Shown: positions 9,983 through 18,253 of the stretch, in pieces
How the letters are laid out: every line of letters starts with the position of its first letter
Numbering within the stretch: position 1 is the stretch's first letter
Source of the DNA: Sedimentibacter sp.
GTDB lineage: Bacteria; Bacillota; Clostridia; Tissierellales; Sedimentibacteraceae
NCBI GenBank assembly: GCA_018436705.1
Contig: JAHDLA010000007.1
Location: 124,001 to 188,000, forward strand
Length of the DNA: 64,000 nt
Direction of reading: 5' to 3'
The notes under the pieces: model-generated
Told to the model about the DNA's origin: nothing
The model's input: the letters and a program-made list of their open reading frames with translations, nothing else
Database searches by the model: none
Position numbers and translations under genes: made by a program

Positions 9983-11191
9983 TTACTGAACTGAGCTTGA
10001 ACTTCCCATCAAATTTGAATTGTCAAACATCAGCTTGCTGATATTATACGCAGACAGCATCTTGTATCTCCCGATCTCAGCCTGAGCAAGGTTTGTATCT
10101 GCATCTATTACATCTAGTGATGTTGCCATTCCGTTGTCGTATAGCAGCTTATTTATGCGCGCTGCCTCTGTTGCAAGCTCCACTGTTTTATCCATGTTTA
10201 CAAGACTTCTTTCAGCTTTTATCAGGTTCAAATAAGCTTTTCTCACATCAAGCTCCACATCTTTATAGGCCTGAGGAATGTTTAATTCAGCATCTTTCAG
10301 CTTTTCTACTGCTGCCTTGTGTTGTCTGAGATTTGAAGTGTAATATGCTTTGTACGCATGTGTTTCTATTTCCTGAAGCTCCAGATCATTCTCAGCTTTA
10401 AGGATTTCAGGTCTCTCCTCTTTAGCCTTTTCTATAACAGCATCTAAATCTATTTCAGATGTTGGAACATAGGTCAGTTCCGTATCCGTAAGTACTATCT
10501 CCTGATCAAATGGCAGGTCAAGCTTGTTTAACAAATCAAGCTTTGCCATATTCAAATCATCCATGGCTGAATCAAAATCAGTTTTGGCCTGCTGTACTGC
10601 CATCTCCCCATTAAGCACCTCCGCTTTTGTAGCAGAGCCATTATCGAATTTCAGGTTTACAACTCTGAGCTGCTCATTTGCTTTGTTTAACTTGGCCTCG
10701 TTAATTTCAATTGATTTTTCAGCCAGCAGCACGTTGTAATACAGTGATTTTGTTGATATTTCAATTCCTTTCAAAAGCAATTCCCGATTTTTTTCAAGCT
10801 GTTCCATCTGAGTATCGGCTAATTTTGTGTAATAATCATTCTTTGCCAATAATTTGTCAACATAATTATTTGTTATGTCAATACCCATAGCAGATATTGC
10901 ATCTAAAGACAGATCCATAAGCATTTCTGCTTGATCTTTAGCGCTTTTGCCGGATCTTCTGGCATCTTGAGCCTGTTTAATTCCATCATCTATCTTCCAC
11001 ATTTCTCTGTCACTTTCAGTTGCAAGCTTAACGGCTTCATCCATGGACAACTCCAATACACCACTTTCTTCCTCAACTGCTTCGTTTATCTCATCTGTGT
11101 CTGCCGGAACAGCATCCTCAGCCAGTGCAACATTTGTTAGTGTGCCAAGCATAAGTGCCATTGCAAGCAGAAATGATATTTTTCTTTTCAT
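9983..11191 (-). CDS. TolC-family protein (outer-membrane-efflux-like)
   Basis: 402 residues. A signal peptide (MKRKISFLLAMALMLGTLTNVALA) is followed by an acidic linker and then two long helical halves characteristic of the TolC/OEP family: LELSMDEAVKLA near residue 47, LRVVNLKFDNGSATKAEVL, RPEILKAENDLELQEIET and a second INKLLYDNGMATSLDVIDA. It is the last gene of the operon that also encodes the adaptor, pump and regulator, so it probably works with them. TolC normally crosses an outer membrane; in a single-membrane Bacillota it cannot do so, and a role in the wall or as a soluble coiled-coil partner is an open question. It is shorter than E. coli TolC (about 490), with reduced beta-barrel regions. 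Confidence 0.85.
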   Translation of the reverse strand: MKRKISFLLAMALMLGTLTNVALAEDAVPADTDEINEAVEEESGVLELSMDEAVKLATESDREMWKIDDGIKQAQDARRSGKSAKDQAEMLMDLSLDAISAMGIDITNNYVDKLLAKNDYYTKLADTQMEQLEKNRELLLKGIEISTKSLYYNVLLAEKSIEINEAKLNKANEQLRVVNLKFDNGSATKAEVLNGEMAVQQAKTDFDSAMDDLNMAKLDLLNKLDLPFDQEIVLTDTELTYVPTSEIDLDAVIEKAKEERPEILKAENDLELQEIETHAYKAYYTSNLRQHKAAVEKLKDAELNIPQAYKDVELDVRKAYLNLIKAERSLVNMDKTVELATEAARINKLLYDNGMATSLDVIDADTNLAQAEIGRYKMLSAYNISKLMFDNSNLMGSSSSVQ

Positions 11192-11243
11192 GTTTTACCT
11201 CCGATTATCATTTTTTTAAGTTTTTAAAAATTTCCGCCTATTA

Positions 11244-11828
11244 CTATTTTACACCAATACCGTTAAATAACAAGTCAAAGATTATATCTCCTTCTTTAAA
11301 TATATAATCCTCCTTGGTGATTTTCAAATTGAAATATTCTTTCATAGTTCCCAGAATAAGGCATGAAATCAAGTATGAAGGTACTTCCTTATTGACTACC
11401 CCTTCATTTTTTCCCTGGTCTATCATTTCTATTATTATCCTGTTAATTTCTGAGACATAATCAAACATTGTTTTGAGTACCTTCTCAGAGATTAAATTCT
11501 TATAAGACATTATATAATCAAGAGGATTTTTTTCAAAATCCTCGTTGCCTGAATCACATCCCCTTTTAAACAGCAACATTGCTTTTTCCTTGAAACTCCT
11601 GTCCATTAGGGATATTTCCTCAATATTGTCCCTGACTGTTTTGACAAAATCCACGCATGTTTCATCAAAAATATCCTGCTTGCTTTTAAAATACCCATAC
11701 AGCGTGCCTTTTCCCACTCCTGCACTTTGTGCTATGTCATCCATCTTTGTATCATGGTAGCCTTTCTCTCTGAACAAAACTCTGGCAGCTGACAATATCC
11801 TGCTTCTCTTTTGATTTTTTCCCGCCAT
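11244..11828 (-). CDS. TetR-family transcriptional regulator of the efflux operon
   Basis: 194 residues with an N-terminal helix-turn-helix: RILSAARVLFREKGYHDTKM, then DDIAQSAGVGKGTLYGYFKS (residues about 9-48), followed by a ligand-binding helical domain ending in FDLLFNGIGVK. It sits third in the operon between the RND pump and the TolC-like gene, and most likely represses its own operon through the dyad at 16099-16112. The inducer is unknown. AGGAGG is 6 bases from the ATG. Confidence 0.92.
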   Translation of the reverse strand: MAGKNQKRSRILSAARVLFREKGYHDTKMDDIAQSAGVGKGTLYGYFKSKQDIFDETCVDFVKTVRDNIEEISLMDRSFKEKAMLLFKRGCDSGNEDFEKNPLDYIMSYKNLISEKVLKTMFDYVSEINRIIIEMIDQGKNEGVVNKEVPSYLISCLILGTMKEYFNLKITKEDYIFKEGDIIFDLLFNGIGVK

Positions 11829-11844
11829 GTTTCCTCCTGCTCAT

Positions 11845-11902
11845 ATTTTTTTATGTTATGCCCGCTCTATTGTTTATTTTTTTATGTTATGCCCGCTCTA
11901 TT
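11845..11902. repeat. 27-bp direct repeat duplicating the RND gene 3' end
   Basis: The same 27 bases occur at 11845-11871 and 11876-11902, a period of 31. The second copy covers the last codons and stop of the RND gene (IIERA, TAA); the first is an extra copy in the spacer just before the TetR ribosome binding site. The extra copy is not translated as part of the pump. Confidence 0.95.
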
Positions 11903-14900
11903 ATTTTATTTTTGCTTTTCTTAAATTTTCTTTTAAAAAATGCAGCTATATCATCAAATATTGTATACATTATCGGTACAACAACCAATGTCAGCACAGT
12001 TGATAATGAAAGTCCTCCGATTACTACAATACCCATGGATCTGGTAAGTTCTGCTCCTTCTCCTATACCTATTGCCATAGGTACAAGCCCCAGTATCGTC
12101 GTAAGGGCAGTCATCATAATAGGCCTTATTCTTATGGGTCCAGCTTTCATTATAGCTGTTGTTCTGTCTTCTCCCCTGCTTCTTCGGTTGTTTATATAGT
12201 CTACAAGAACTATGGCATTGTTAACTACTATACCTACAAGAATAATCAACCCGATTATTCCTATTACATTCAGAGGAAGACCTGCTAAAAACAACCCTAT
12301 AAATCCTCCGGACAATGCAAGTGGAACCGAAAACATTATGGACAATGGCTGAATGAGCGATTCAAACTGCGCTGCGATAATCATGTAAACAAGAATGATT
12401 GCAACAAGCATAACCATTGCCAAATCTGTAAATGTCTCTTCAATCTGCTCCGTCTCTCCTCCAAAAGTATAGCTGTATCCGTTTGGCATTTCATACTTGC
12501 TGAGCAAGCTTTCTATTTCTGTTGAAACAGACTGAGTATCTCTTCCCACAACACTCCCGCTTACTGTCAGAACTCTTGTCTGGTTTTCTCTCATGATGCT
12601 GATAGGACCTTTTTCAATACTGATTTCTGCTATTTCCGAAAGCGGTACACTTCCTCCCTGCGGTGTTGGTATTGGAAGCATCTCAAGCAAAGAAATACTT
12701 TGTCCATATATATTATCTCCCTTTAATATAACGTCCAGCTCGTCACCGTCAACTTTAAACTTCGTAACAGTTGATCCTGATAAAACATTATTTACTTCCG
12801 AACCTATCTGCGCTGTAGTCAGTCCATACTGTGAAGCTATGCCTCTGTCTGTTTTTATCTGAACCTGCGGTATTCCGTCATCATAACTTGTAGTTACTTC
12901 TCTTGTTCCTTCAACTTTTTCGATTATTTCCTTAAAATCATCTCCAATATCCTTAAGAGTATCTATTTCGTCTCCCTTGATACTGATACTTATGGAACCA
13001 ACACTCATTCCCATCATCATCATTGATGCTTCCGAAACACTTATCTCGGCACCGGGGACATCCTTAACCATTTTTCGAATCTCATCGCTTATATCTTTTG
13101 CACTTCTGTTTCTCTCATTCAGCTCGCTCAAAATAACAGTCATAGAACCGGCACCTGAACTATCTCCTATACTCATTATGCCGGAGCTGCCCGCCTGAGT
13201 AAATATCGAAACAACTTCCGGTATTTCCTGTATCGATGACTGGATTTCCTTTAGCGTCTCATCAATCTGTTCTGTCTCAGATCCTGCCGGAAGACTGACA
13301 CTAACATTTATTATCCCCTCGTCTGTGGCAGGAAAAAATTCCGCTCCCACCGATGAAAGCATAGCAATGCTGGCAATAAACAGCCCTATACTCACAGCTA
13401 TTGTAATAAAGCGATGCCTTAAACTCCAGCTTAAAACAGTTTTGTACAGCACGACCAGCGGTCCATGCTTTTTTTCCTGAGTTTCTTCAGATTCAAGGTT
13501 TCTAACTGTAACGAGTTTGGATGACAACATAGGAACCAGTGTAAGCGCAATAACCAGTGAACTCATAAGAGCTATTACTATGGCAAGAGCAAAATCCTTG
13601 AATATGGTTGCAGCCAACCCTCCCGTAAATACAATCGGCAGGAAAACTGCTACAGTAGTGAGTGAAGAAGCTGTTACTGCCATTGAAACCTCATTTGCAC
13701 CGTTTATTGACGCCGTTGTTCTGTCCATACCCAGGCTTCTGTTTCTATATATATTCTCAAGAACAACTATGGAGTTGTCTACCAGCATACCTATCCCCAA
13801 TGCAATCCCGCCTATGGTCATCATATTGAGTGTTATCTTTGTAAAGAATAAAATAACAAACGTAGTAATTATGGAAATAGGTATAGAAAGCGCAATTACA
13901 AGTGTTGTTTTAAAGCTTCTTAAAAATATCATAAGTACGATTACCGCAAAAACTCCACCTAAAATCGCTGTTCTTACCATATTTTTAATTGCAAAATTTA
14001 TATAATCTGCCTGATCAAAAAAGGATATCATATTTAAATCCGGATATTCTTTTTTTATTTTTTCCAATTCTTTGTTTACTTTTTTTGAAACATTAACTGT
14101 ATTTCCGTCTGACTGCTTCATAATGGAAATCTGAACTACTTCTTTGCCGTCCATCTTAGTTATAGTAGATTGATCCTTATCAGACATTTTAACATCGGCA
14201 ATATCCTGAAGCCTTACTGTTCCCCCTGTAGTAAGAGGAATTGTCAAATTTCTTATGTCTTCTATTGATTTAAACTCTCCTATTGTTCTGACTGTAAGTT
14301 CATTGCTTCCTTTTTTGACACTGCCTCCCGGCAAATTGATATTTGCTGCCTGAATCACTTGTGTCACGTAGGATTGACTAAGATTGAAGCCCTTTAGCGC
14401 CTCTTCTTTAAGCATTACCTCAACCTCTTTTTCAAGGCCGCCGGAAACAGAAGCAGAAGCCGTTCCTTCAATTCTTTCAAGGCGCGGGGCTATAATATCC
14501 TCAGCCATTTTTTGAGCATTATACAGATCTCCGCCGCTTGAAACAGCCATCTGAATAATTGGCATTGCACTTGGGTCCAGTTTCGCTACTATGGGTGATG
14601 TTATACCGTCCGGCAGGAATCCTTCAATCAAATCAATGTTTTCTCTAAGCTGAAGCATTGCATTATCCATATCCGTTCCAAATGCAAATTGGATCAATAC
14701 CAACGAGCTTCCTTCGTTTGAATATGATATCATACCTTCAATATTTTCAACTGTAGCAACACTCTGCTCCACCGGCTTTGTAATTAAATTCTCAATTTCC
14801 TCCGGTCCTGCGCCGGAATATCCTGTTTGAACCATAACATACGGCAGTTCCATCTGCGGAAGCAAATCTATCTGCAATTTACTTAATGACACTACTCCCA

Positions 14901-14967
14901 AAACAATGACAATTAATATCATCATTGTAATTGTAACGGGTTTTTTAACCGAAAATCTTGAAAGCAT
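11887..14967 (-). CDS. RND-family efflux pump permease
   Basis: 1026 residues, the full length of AcrB-type proton antiporters. TM1 follows MLSRFSVKKPVTITMMI; TM4 contains GGIALGIGMLVDNSIVVLEN, where the second of the two usual TM4 acidic residues is Asn; the C-terminal half repeats the pattern (VGIVVNNAIVLVDYINNRR). Two large periplasmic-type loops carry the porter domain (SYSNEGSSLVLIQF, GTREVTTSYDDGIPQ). It should export amphiphilic drugs, lipids or peptides with the adaptor encoded 2 bp upstream, whose C-terminal codons hold its GGGGTGAA site. Such pumps are known in Bacillota (SwrC/YerP type). The 3' end is partially duplicated in the spacer. Confidence 0.93.
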   Translation of the reverse strand: MLSRFSVKKPVTITMMILIVIVLGVVSLSKLQIDLLPQMELPYVMVQTGYSGAGPEEIENLITKPVEQSVATVENIEGMISYSNEGSSLVLIQFAFGTDMDNAMLQLRENIDLIEGFLPDGITSPIVAKLDPSAMPIIQMAVSSGGDLYNAQKMAEDIIAPRLERIEGTASASVSGGLEKEVEVMLKEEALKGFNLSQSYVTQVIQAANINLPGGSVKKGSNELTVRTIGEFKSIEDIRNLTIPLTTGGTVRLQDIADVKMSDKDQSTITKMDGKEVVQISIMKQSDGNTVNVSKKVNKELEKIKKEYPDLNMISFFDQADYINFAIKNMVRTAILGGVFAVIVLMIFLRSFKTTLVIALSIPISIITTFVILFFTKITLNMMTIGGIALGIGMLVDNSIVVLENIYRNRSLGMDRTTASINGANEVSMAVTASSLTTVAVFLPIVFTGGLAATIFKDFALAIVIALMSSLVIALTLVPMLSSKLVTVRNLESEETQEKKHGPLVVLYKTVLSWSLRHRFITIAVSIGLFIASIAMLSSVGAEFFPATDEGIINVSVSLPAGSETEQIDETLKEIQSSIQEIPEVVSIFTQAGSSGIMSIGDSSGAGSMTVILSELNERNRSAKDISDEIRKMVKDVPGAEISVSEASMMMMGMSVGSISISIKGDEIDTLKDIGDDFKEIIEKVEGTREVTTSYDDGIPQVQIKTDRGIASQYGLTTAQIGSEVNNVLSGSTVTKFKVDGDELDVILKGDNIYGQSISLLEMLPIPTPQGGSVPLSEIAEISIEKGPISIMRENQTRVLTVSGSVVGRDTQSVSTEIESLLSKYEMPNGYSYTFGGETEQIEETFTDLAMVMLVAIILVYMIIAAQFESLIQPLSIMFSVPLALSGGFIGLFLAGLPLNVIGIIGLIILVGIVVNNAIVLVDYINNRRSRGEDRTTAIMKAGPIRIRPIMMTALTTILGLVPMAIGIGEGAELTRSMGIVVIGGLSLSTVLTLVVVPIMYTIFDDIAAFFKRKFKKSKNKIIERA

Positions 14968-14969
14968 TA

Positions 14970-16076
14970 CTATTCACCCCTTACAATCTTTATCATGCTG
15001 CCGTCGCTTACATAATCCTGACCTTTTACGATTACTTTATCTCCTTCATTTAGACCGGATATAATCTCTGTATAAATTCCAGTGTCAAGTCCGGTTGTAA
15101 CTTCTCTCTCAACCGCAGCTTCACCTTCAGCTACAAACACATATTTTTTGTCTCCATTTTCCTTTACAGCTTCCGTCTTAACTGCAAGTGCGTTTTCTAT
15201 TCTGTCCGTGTCTAAGTAGACCTTGGCAAACATTCCCGGCTTAATCATACCGTTATTGTCAAGAATTATATCAACATTATACAAGTTTGTCATTAAATCA
15301 GCAGATGAACTTACACTATTTATGACGGACTCCTGTTTAAATTCGGCGGCTTTTATTTCCACAATTGCTGCATCACCTTTTTTTATCTTGTTTACCATAT
15401 TACCTGGAACACCAAACTCAATTGTTATGCTGTCAGAATCAACAATTGTTATAGGTGGATTAGCTGATGTTGCATATTCGCCTTCTACAATGCTAATATT
15501 AGAAATAACTCCTGAAATCGGAGCTTTTACTTCTGCATTTTCAAGCATGGATGCTGCATTTTCATATGCTACTCTTGCCTGCTCCGCTCCCATCCTCGCC
15601 GCTTCCAGCGATTCGTCCGATGCCGCCAGCTTTGCCTGTTCATACTGTGTCTCGGTTACTGCGCCTTCTTCGTACAGCTTCTTCATCTTCTCAAATGAAT
15701 CCTTTGCCGTCTGAATTTGAGCGGCGCTTACATCATACCCCGCCTTTGCAGCTTCATATGCGGTATATGCCTGATTTACCTGCTTGTTAATATCATCCTT
15801 ATCCATAACAAACAAAACCTGATTCTTTTGAACCTTGTCTCCTACACTTACATTTATTTTTTCAACCTTTCCCGCTGTAAGAGGAACTACGTAGACATCC
15901 TTGTCCGCATATGCTTTAGCCGTCATAATATTTTCTATGTAAAGTTCCATCGGCTTTAGCGTTTCAACTTCTACTGCCGTATAAGATACTTCTTCCGCTG
16001 CAGACTCGCTGCCTGTGCTGCTGCATCCTGCTAAAACGAATGCAGTAATTAATAATAATGTCAATAATTTCTTCAA
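14970..16076 (-). CDS. RND adaptor (membrane-fusion) lipoprotein
   Basis: 368 residues starting at TTG (16076), supported by GGGAGGAA 6 bases upstream. It has a lipoprotein signal peptide with lipobox LAGC (Cys about 18), then the adaptor order: half lipoyl domain (VYVVPLTAGKVEKINVSVGD), an alpha-helical hairpin (about residues 95-180, rich in Ala, Glu and Gln), the second lipoyl half (VKAPISGVISNISIVEGE), a beta-barrel and a membrane-proximal domain ending in GLNEGDKVIVKGQ. It should link the pump to a partner such as the TolC-like protein. First gene of the operon, directly behind the promoter and operator. Confidence 0.92.
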   Translation of the reverse strand: MKKLLTLLLITAFVLAGCSSTGSESAAEEVSYTAVEVETLKPMELYIENIMTAKAYADKDVYVVPLTAGKVEKINVSVGDKVQKNQVLFVMDKDDINKQVNQAYTAYEAAKAGYDVSAAQIQTAKDSFEKMKKLYEEGAVTETQYEQAKLAASDESLEAARMGAEQARVAYENAASMLENAEVKAPISGVISNISIVEGEYATSANPPITIVDSDSITIEFGVPGNMVNKIKKGDAAIVEIKAAEFKQESVINSVSSSADLMTNLYNVDIILDNNGMIKPGMFAKVYLDTDRIENALAVKTEAVKENGDKKYVFVAEGEAAVEREVTTGLDTGIYTEIISGLNEGDKVIVKGQDYVSDGSMIKIVRGE

Positions 16077-16098
16077 GTTTTTCCTCCCTATTTCTCCG

Positions 16099-16150
16099 AC
16101 CGACTGGTCAGTTCTATAAAAATTATAGCATCGCTTTATTATAAAGTCAA
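16099..16150 (-). promoter_or_regulatory. promoter and TetR-type operator of the efflux operon
   Basis: On the minus strand TTGACT (16150-16145) and TATAAT (16127-16122) are exactly 17 bases apart. Ten bases downstream lies the dyad ACTGACCAGTCGGT (16112-16099), with half-sites ACTGAC and GTCGGT matching at five of six positions. It covers the start of the transcript, where a repressor would block initiation, and the TetR gene is in the same operon. Confidence 0.75.
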
Positions 16151-16216
16151 TTAATTATATTTTGCTTAAATTATAATTATGTTTTGCTTAATTAAGGTCA
16201 AATTTATGTAAAAAAT

Positions 16217-16263
16217 AAGAGATTTTAGGCTAAGTCATTAAATTGACCAACCCAAAATCTCTT
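16217..16263 (-). terminator. terminator of the unknown gene at 16.3 kb
   Basis: A 10-bp stem (AAGAGATTTT with AAAATCTCTT) around a 27-base loop, with ATTTTTT following on the minus strand. Confidence 0.7.
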
Positions 16264-16310
16264 GGTTTATTTATCTTTTGAACAATTTATCTTTATCGTT
16301 AAACGGTAAC

Positions 16311-17348
16311 TTATCTTCTTTTTCTGCCGGAATGTGTTGTTGCCTTTGTATGGCTTGAAACAATTGCTTCTTCCATTGACTCTAAAGTGTTAATATCTTC
16401 CGGTGTAAGTTTTTCGTACATACTTTGTCTGTAGGCTTTGACTTCATCAGATTTTTTTACTTTTCTATTAGCTGGGCTAACATCAAGCCAAGAAATTTTT
16501 TTATTTTTATGATATAAGTCAAAGTCTACCAGCCTTTTGCCATCAATTGTATATTCCAATGCAGCCAAAATTCGTTTAACCTCCTGAGGAGTAAAAAATG
16601 TAAATAACCTAACTTGGTAGGTCATCACTGAATATAGGAGCACTGCATAATCCTTAGTCCAGCTTTCTCCTAAAACCATTCCCATTTCCAGCTTTGACAG
16701 TATGAACATAAGCCTGTCATAGTGCTTCTGGTACTCGCCCATAGAATCATATATATTAATTCTAAGCTCGTACCACTGACTGTCTTTTAAGCTTTGGGTC
16801 ATAAGTCTCAATCCCTCTAACCTCAATTTTCCTCGAACCTCTATAGATGGACGCGGGACTAATATCTTTGTATCCAAAATATCTGATGAAACCAGTGGGC
16901 CGTTAATTGATTTTTTGGTAAAGGCCAGAATAGTATCGTCCTTTTCACCCATTCCAATACCATCTATCCAATCAACTTCTTTGCCGTCAAATATATCCTT
17001 AACCCTATCTATTAGCTTGCTTTCATCGCCGGCTATACGCATAATCATTGATGTTGGACCCATGTCAATTTTTTGCAAAAGGTTGTAGCCGCGATTATTA
17101 ATAATTGTAGATAGTATCACTGAAGCCACATCATTGATGAGCACAATTTTTCTTGCATCCTCTATGTAAGTCTTTTCATAATTAATACCTGTTATAAAAC
17201 AAAGAGTACTATTCTCTGATGCCCTTCCCATACCCTGCTGGAAGTCTACAACTTCTCCATTAAGGCTTTTCTCTAAAAACTTTGTAGTTCCTTCAATATC
17301 TTCAGTTCTAATAAATAAATATCGCGGTCCCATCCTAAATAACAGCAT
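16311..17348 (-). CDS. unknown protein with two tandem N-terminal modules
   Basis: 345 residues; I do not recognise a family. The N-terminal 190 residues contain an internal duplication with a period of about 90: GPRYLFIR (7-14) then VVDFQQGMG (33-41), matched by GPTSMIMR (97-104) then EVDWIDGIGMG (124-134), each followed by a beta-strand-like ending in F. This alternation of strands and helices resembles small ACT-like or ferredoxin-fold sensor modules, but that is inference. The C-terminal half (200-345) is helical and ends in a basic tail (HSGRKRR). No signal peptide or membrane segment. AAAGGGGG precedes the ATG. It is 19 bp downstream of a phosphoesterase gene and ends at a terminator, so the two form an operon. 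Confidence 0.8.
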   Translation of the reverse strand: MLLFRMGPRYLFIRTEDIEGTTKFLEKSLNGEVVDFQQGMGRASENSTLCFITGINYEKTYIEDARKIVLINDVASVILSTIINNRGYNLLQKIDMGPTSMIMRIAGDESKLIDRVKDIFDGKEVDWIDGIGMGEKDDTILAFTKKSINGPLVSSDILDTKILVPRPSIEVRGKLRLEGLRLMTQSLKDSQWYELRINIYDSMGEYQKHYDRLMFILSKLEMGMVLGESWTKDYAVLLYSVMTYQVRLFTFFTPQEVKRILAALEYTIDGKRLVDFDLYHKNKKISWLDVSPANRKVKKSDEVKAYRQSMYEKLTPEDINTLESMEEAIVSSHTKATTHSGRKRR

Positions 17349-17367
17349 AGTAAATGCCCCCTTTCAA

Positions 17368-17994
17368 TTATAAGCCGATTCTTTTTAATACAACGCCTCT
17401 TGACTCATTTGTCCCCACAGGATACTCTAAATGGAATACATTTTTATTTGATAAATCAATTATATTTATATTCAACACCCCATTTAAACCAACCGTTTTA
17501 TTCTTCTTGTAATGTCCCGGCTCAATATTATGACCATAAAGATCAAAATCTGCCTCATGAAAATATTCCTTGTAATAGTGTCCAACTCTAAATTTACAAT
17601 TCTCTATTGTAAGTAAACCCTCCTCAAGAATTGTTCCTCTATTAGTTAGTTGGCTTACGGTTTCATAGTCATCGTGGTTGCCCAACACATAGTAGATTTT
17701 TGAAAATTCATTTTTCTCTAAATTTTCAATAAGCTTTGCAACGCCTCTGGAATAGCAATCAATTTTATTTTTATAAATTCCCAACTTAATATTATCCGCC
17801 ATATCTCCTGTATGTATAACATACCGAGGCTTTATAATATTAATTATTCTATAAATATAGTCGTAGATATCTACAGGGGTATCACTTATGTGAAGCAATA
17901 CTGGCCCTTTTAATTCTTTTAAAATCTCCTCGGATATATAAGGAAAATTAAACAGTGATAGAAATTCTCTGTATATATCCTTTAAGCTTTTCAT
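17368..17994 (-). CDS. calcineurin-like metallophosphoesterase
   Basis: 208 residues with the dinuclear-metal phosphoesterase motifs in order: HISDTP near residue 35, GDMAD near 63, GNHDD near 105, and the C-terminal GHYYKE and GHNIEPGHY elements. No signal peptide, so it is cytoplasmic. Small enzymes of this fold hydrolyse nucleotides, phosphodiesters or phosphoproteins; the substrate is not evident. First gene of a two-gene unit with the duplicated-module protein, suggesting that protein may be its partner or regulator. GGGAGG lies upstream of the ATG. Confidence 0.85.
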   Translation of the reverse strand: MKSLKDIYREFLSLFNFPYISEEILKELKGPVLLHISDTPVDIYDYIYRIINIIKPRYVIHTGDMADNIKLGIYKNKIDCYSRGVAKLIENLEKNEFSKIYYVLGNHDDYETVSQLTNRGTILEEGLLTIENCKFRVGHYYKEYFHEADFDLYGHNIEPGHYKKNKTVGLNGVLNINIIDLSNKNVFHLEYPVGTNESRGVVLKRIGL

Positions 17995-18114
17995 TATAGC
18001 TATCTACCTCCCCAGTTAAAATACAGAAAAATATAACTTTGTCTCAGCATTAGTTAAATTGCATTTTTTTCATTATATCATAATATTTACCTTTTTAAAT
18101 ATTAAATTCAAATA

Positions 18115-18162
18115 AAAAACAGATCCTTTACGGCTGTGCCTCCGTCGTTAGAATCTGTTTTT
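18115..18162 (-). terminator. terminator of proS
   Basis: AAAAACAGAT pairs with ATCTGTTTTT around a 28-base loop that contains a further GC-rich pairing; a T-run follows on the minus strand. It lies about 90 bases past the proS stop. Confidence 0.65.
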
Positions 18163-18253
18163 ATATGGTCTTTTGCCACATCCAAATTATTGATAATTTC
18201 ACCAAAACTACAGTCTCCTAAATGGCTCGCCCTGTAATTTCCGGCTTTCTATT

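Noticed and set aside
13517..14005. Plus-strand open frame of 162 codons inside the RND gene
   Set aside because: Antisense to a well-conserved pump; the hydrophobic look is a mirror of the membrane segments on the other strand.
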